A stretch of DNA of 8,656 nt, taken from assembly GCA_003555185.1 (NCBI GenBank), contig PWFZ01000468.1:1-8656 (forward strand). The letters are read 5' to 3'. This DNA is from Balneolaceae bacterium (GTDB lineage Bacteria; Bacteroidota; Rhodothermia; Balneolales; Balneolaceae). The position numbers and the translations under genes are program-made. The notes beneath the pieces are model-generated. The model made no database searches. It had not been told where the DNA came from and saw only the letters and a list, made by a program, of their open reading frames with translations. Below are positions 6,343 through 8,656 of this stretch, in pieces (the first letter of the stretch is position 1; each line of letters begins with the position of its first letter).

Positions 6343-7575
6343 TTACTCGTATCTGAGGGATTCAATGGGGTCTGATTTTGCCGCTTTACTGGACGGGAGA
6401 TATCCGAATAAAATCCCAATAAATGCACAGATCAGAATGGCATTCAGCACGGTCATCCAATTTAAGTAGGCCACAAAAAATTGATTAATTAACTCGGTGA
6501 TACCAATCGACAGCAGTACGCCAATCACCCCGCCGACCAAACAAATGATAATCGACTCCATTAAAAACTGGAGCAGAATCTCCCATGATTTAGCCCCCAC
6601 TGCCTTTCGTATACCAATTTCTTTGGTCCGCTCTTTTACGGATACAAACATGATATTCATAACTCCTATACCGCCCACAAACAGGGCCAGACCCGTTAAG
6701 AAGATTCCGATTCCATAAATGGCCATTTTCATCCCCTGAAATTCCTGCTCAAAAAGTGCCGCTTTGTTAATGGCAAAATCATCATCATCAAGAGGGTCAA
6801 GCTGACGAATTTGGCGCATCGCTCCTATCACTTCATACTCCCCGTCAACCATGTCCTCTTCATTCGCAAATTGCACCGATAGCTGTATTCCGGATCGCAA
6901 CCCGTAGAGAGTTCCATAGGCGTTAATAGGAATAACTATTCGATTATCGGTATCCTCCAAACCAAGAAAATTCCCTTGTCTCTCCAGTGTCCCAATCACT
7001 AAAAATCGCTGACCCTGCAAGCGGATTTGCTTGCCTATCGGATCCTCACTTTCAAAAAGGGCATCCACCACACTCCCGCCGATAACCGCTACTTTGGCTG
7101 CTCTTTGTTGATCGTAATCATTAAATGCTCTGCCATCTTCAATATTCAATCCTGATGTTTGAAAATAGTTTGCAGTAGCACCGTTGAGGTCAACACTTTC
7201 GATCACCTTATCCTGATACCGGATATTTGATCTGCGATTTGCAGAGGCTGATACTTCCGTCGCAGAGGGTGTAAATCGACGCAAATCCTCAACATAGCTG
7301 AGCTGCATCTCACGACGGTTTCTGTACTCCCACCATTTGTATTCACCGCCAAATCCCCATGGCCACTTTTCAACAAAAACCACATTCCGACCCAACATAT
7401 CCATGCTTTCTTCGAATGAACGATCTATTCCATCAGAAATAGTGTTCATCGCTGTAACCGATACAATACCAATTACAATACAAGTGGTGGTAAGTATTGC
7501 CCTGGTTTTATTTGTCCAGATTGCAGTAATTGCAATTTTGGTTCCCTCAATAAGGCTTATTAATATCCGGTTCAT
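6343..7575 (-). CDS. ABC transporter permease, MacB/FtsX type (first of pair)
   Basis: This 410-residue paralogue of the next gene has the same plan. An N-terminal helix lies at about 25-46, and a periplasmic domain at about 50-282 shares YRNR and GRAF/GRNF-type motifs with its partner. The FtsX domain has ERTKEIGIRKAVGA (315-328), three more helices, and the end DPIESLRYE. A distinguishing trait is an aromatic cluster just after the first helix, WPWGFGGEYKWWEY (71-84), where the partner has fewer aromatics. This suggests the two halves do different jobs in the periplasm. No ATPase domain is fused. It is the first gene of the minus-strand cluster. Its start has no SD and faces bshB1 across 89 bases. 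Substrate is unknown; drugs, lipids, lipoproteins or peptides are all handled by this family. Confidence 0.95.
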   Translation of the reverse strand: MNRILISLIEGTKIAITAIWTNKTRAILTTTCIVIGIVSVTAMNTISDGIDRSFEESMDMLGRNVVFVEKWPWGFGGEYKWWEYRNRREMQLSYVEDLRRFTPSATEVSASANRRSNIRYQDKVIESVDLNGATANYFQTSGLNIEDGRAFNDYDQQRAAKVAVIGGSVVDALFESEDPIGKQIRLQGQRFLVIGTLERQGNFLGLEDTDNRIVIPINAYGTLYGLRSGIQLSVQFANEEDMVDGEYEVIGAMRQIRQLDPLDDDDFAINKAALFEQEFQGMKMAIYGIGIFLTGLALFVGGIGVMNIMFVSVKERTKEIGIRKAVGAKSWEILLQFLMESIIICLVGGVIGVLLSIGITELINQFFVAYLNWMTVLNAILICAFIGILFGYLPSSKAAKSDPIESLRYE

Positions 7576-7664
7576 ACATCAAATCTTTTTATTTTATGAG
7601 GCTTACGGATATCTTTTAATTTCGTTGCAATTATTTTCACTTTCACATTATTTAATTACAAAAA
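7576..7664. promoter_or_regulatory. divergent promoter region between permease and bshB1
   Basis: These 89 AT-rich bases must carry the start signals for both directions. On the plus strand, TAATTTCG (7617-7624) differs by one base from the Bacteroidota TAnnTTTG element, but no good TTTG partner is seen at the right distance. A perfect tandem hexamer TTTCAC-TTTCAC lies at 7635-7646; it could be a regulator site or chance. Neither gene has an SD. The promoter role is inferred from gene orientation. Confidence 0.4.
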
Positions 7665-8405
7665 ATGAGTAAAGTAGACATTCTGGCTTTTGGTGCACAC
7701 CCCGACGATACTGAATTAAGCTGCTCCGGCACGCTGGCTTCGCTGATCAGACAAGGATTTAAAGTTGCTGTTGTTGATTTAACAGAGGGTGAAATGGGGT
7801 CGCGGGGCACACGTGAATTGCGACGAAAAGAAGCCAAAAATGCCGCAGAAATAATCGGGCTGCACAGCAGAGAAAATCTTGGTCTGCCGGATACCGAATT
7901 ATTGAATAACAGAGAGTTTCAGCTGCCAATCATACAAAAAGTGCGTCAGTATCAGCCTCATATCTGTATTTTACCGGCACCGGCCGATCGACACCCTGAT
8001 CATGGGAATGCATCTCAACTACTCACCGATGCCATTTTTTACAGTGGACTGATGAAAATTGAAACTAAAGATGATCAGCGAAAGGAACCCCATCGCCCCG
8101 CACACGTTTTACACTACATGCAAAACTACCCCTTCGATCCTGACTTTGTGTTTGATATCACGGATACCATCGATATAAAAGAGAAAGCCATTAAAGCATT
8201 TTCCAGTCAGTTTCACGTTAAAGACCCGGGTGATGAGCCGGAAACCTACATTTCCGGAATGGACTTCTTTGAAGGGTTACGGGCAAAAGCCAGGCACTAT
8301 GGTCATCTTTCCGGGTTTACCTACGGCGAGCCATTTTTATACGCGCAAAAACCGTTTTCCCTAAAGAATTTAGACTTTTTGATGGATACATCACCGAAGC
8401 GATAG
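7665..8405 (+). CDS. bshB1: bacillithiol biosynthesis deacetylase BshB1
   Basis: This is a zinc-dependent deacetylase of the PIG-L/LmbE superfamily, 246 residues and cytoplasmic (no signal or membrane segment). In bacillithiol synthesis it removes acetate from N-acetylglucosaminyl-malate (product of BshA), giving the amine to which BshC adds cysteine. Zinc ligands and catalytic residues are visible: AHPDD at 11-15 (His12, Asp14, Asp15) and RHPDHGNA at 109-116 (His110, His113), at the positions familiar from characterised BshB proteins. LTEGEMGSRGT (39-49), LPDTEL and the C-terminal YGEPF (220-224) fit BshB1 rather than the mycothiol enzyme MshB or LmbE sugar deacetylases. After AHPDDTEL the usual Gly-rich turn reads SCSGT. 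The start ATG has an A-rich leader with no SD. bshA and bshC are not in the window. It stands alone on the plus strand, so linkage to the exporter is positional only. Confidence 0.92.
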   Translation: MSKVDILAFGAHPDDTELSCSGTLASLIRQGFKVAVVDLTEGEMGSRGTRELRRKEAKNAAEIIGLHSRENLGLPDTELLNNREFQLPIIQKVRQYQPHICILPAPADRHPDHGNASQLLTDAIFYSGLMKIETKDDQRKEPHRPAHVLHYMQNYPFDPDFVFDITDTIDIKEKAIKAFSSQFHVKDPGDEPETYISGMDFFEGLRAKARHYGHLSGFTYGEPFLYAQKPFSLKNLDFLMDTSPKR

Positions 8406-8420
8406 CGAATTATGCTTTCT

Positions 8421-8470
8421 CAACAGCAACGCCTAGATTAACTCATTTTGAAATTTTTTCCTGAGGCTGA
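8421..8470 (+). repeat. right copy of the inverted dispersed-type repeat
   Basis: This is the plus-strand match to minus-strand 77-28 (38 of 50 positions by hand, ungapped). It begins 15 bases after the bshB1 stop. In both copies the sequence just before the alignment also contains TGCTT, so the homology may extend slightly towards the gene. The two copies face opposite ways and bracket the cluster. Confidence 0.6.
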
Positions 8471-8571
8471 TGCTTCGCTACGGCTGTATAGCAGTGTCCT
8501 CCTTAACGCCTCCACGAATCATAGGCCGAAGTTGATTTCGAAACAAGATTCTTTTCTAATAATCAAACCTT

Positions 8572-8584
8572 GCCCTGAAAGGGC
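8572..8584. repeat. short perfect hairpin GCCCT-GAA-AGGGC
   Basis: This is a 5-bp perfect stem with a 3-base loop in non-coding DNA, followed by CTACAGCAATAGC. No T-run follows, so a terminator is unlikely. Small palindromes of this kind often accompany intergenic repeats or the ends of IS200-like/REP-associated elements, but nothing here proves it. Confidence 0.35.
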
Positions 8585-8656
8585 TACAGCAATAGCATCT
8601 AGAAAGCGCTCCTACAGGAATTGAGGGATATATAATTTGTAAATATCTACATGTAG

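Larger units (their letters stand above)
8406..8656. other. gene-free right end with repeat and hairpin
   Basis: No gene of credible length is seen in 251 bases. The region holds the right copy of the shared repeat (8421-8470), a second AACGCCT at 8505-8511, a GCCCT-GAA-AGGGC hairpin (8572-8584), and a 10-base palindrome CTACATGTAG at the very end (8647-8656). No standard terminator for bshB1 is evident; a T6 run at 8454-8459 has no strong stem before it. Confidence 0.6.

Noticed and set aside
7337..7837. Frames crossing the permease/bshB1 divergent region on either strand
   Set aside because: They overlap the conserved N-terminal regions of two certain genes (FtsX-type permease and bshB1) and show no domain.
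8497..8502. Minus-strand AGGAGG as ribosome binding site of another small gene
   Set aside because: No ATG, GTG or TTG lies at a suitable distance behind it.
8497..8545. Integron attC-like site around CTTAACGCCTC
   Set aside because: There is no matching GTTRRRY partner with the required inner boxes, no integrase and no cassette array.
1..8656. CRISPR array, tRNA or rRNA
   Set aside because: No regularly spaced direct repeats, no cloverleaf with a TTC-type loop, and no rRNA-like sequence were seen on either strand.

Overview
The window reads as chromosomal DNA of a Gram-negative bacterium of the Bacteroidota/Balneolota type. The basis is: a two-membrane efflux system with an outer-membrane TolC protein; a bacillithiol gene (bshB1), a thiol common in that group; AT-rich leaders without Shine-Dalgarno (SD) sequences in front of several genes; and signal peptides ending in a Phe-Gly-Gln type junction. 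The phylum call is an inference from gene content, not from a marker gene.

Layout. Eight genes and one very small ORF lie on the minus strand from about 7575 down to 270. First come two MacB/FtsX-type permeases (7575-6343 and 6340-5114, two bases apart). A 179-base gap with a terminator-like inverted repeat follows. Then comes a tightly overlapping cassette of three small membrane proteins (4934-3872): a YqjD/DUF883-like tail-anchored protein, a YqjE-like two-helix 'holin-family' protein, and a basic one-helix protein. After these are a 23-codon ORF with the best SD in the window (3843-3772), a TolC-family outer membrane factor (3759-2395), a MacA/HlyD-type periplasmic adaptor (2370-1012) and the stand-alone ABC ATPase (1001-270). 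On the plus strand, divergent from the permeases, lies bshB1 (7665-8405).

How they fit. The two permeases, ATPase, adaptor and TolC protein supply all the parts of one MacAB-TolC-like export system. ATP hydrolysis by the cytoplasmic ATPase would drive the permease pair, and the adaptor would link it to the outer-membrane channel. The substrate cannot be told. The set is split in two by the small-membrane-protein cassette, an unusual arrangement for a pump operon. BshB1 is metabolically separate (bacillithiol synthesis) and shares only the 89-base divergent intergenic region.

Both window ends are gene-free and contain copies of one imperfect repeat in opposite orientation (28-77 and 8421-8470; I count 38 of 50 matching positions). 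The whole cluster is therefore bracketed by a dispersed-type repeat. The most unusual local structure is the 112-base tolC leader, where a short ORF starts in an SD-containing hairpin and stops in a second hairpin just before a tolC start that has no SD of its own.
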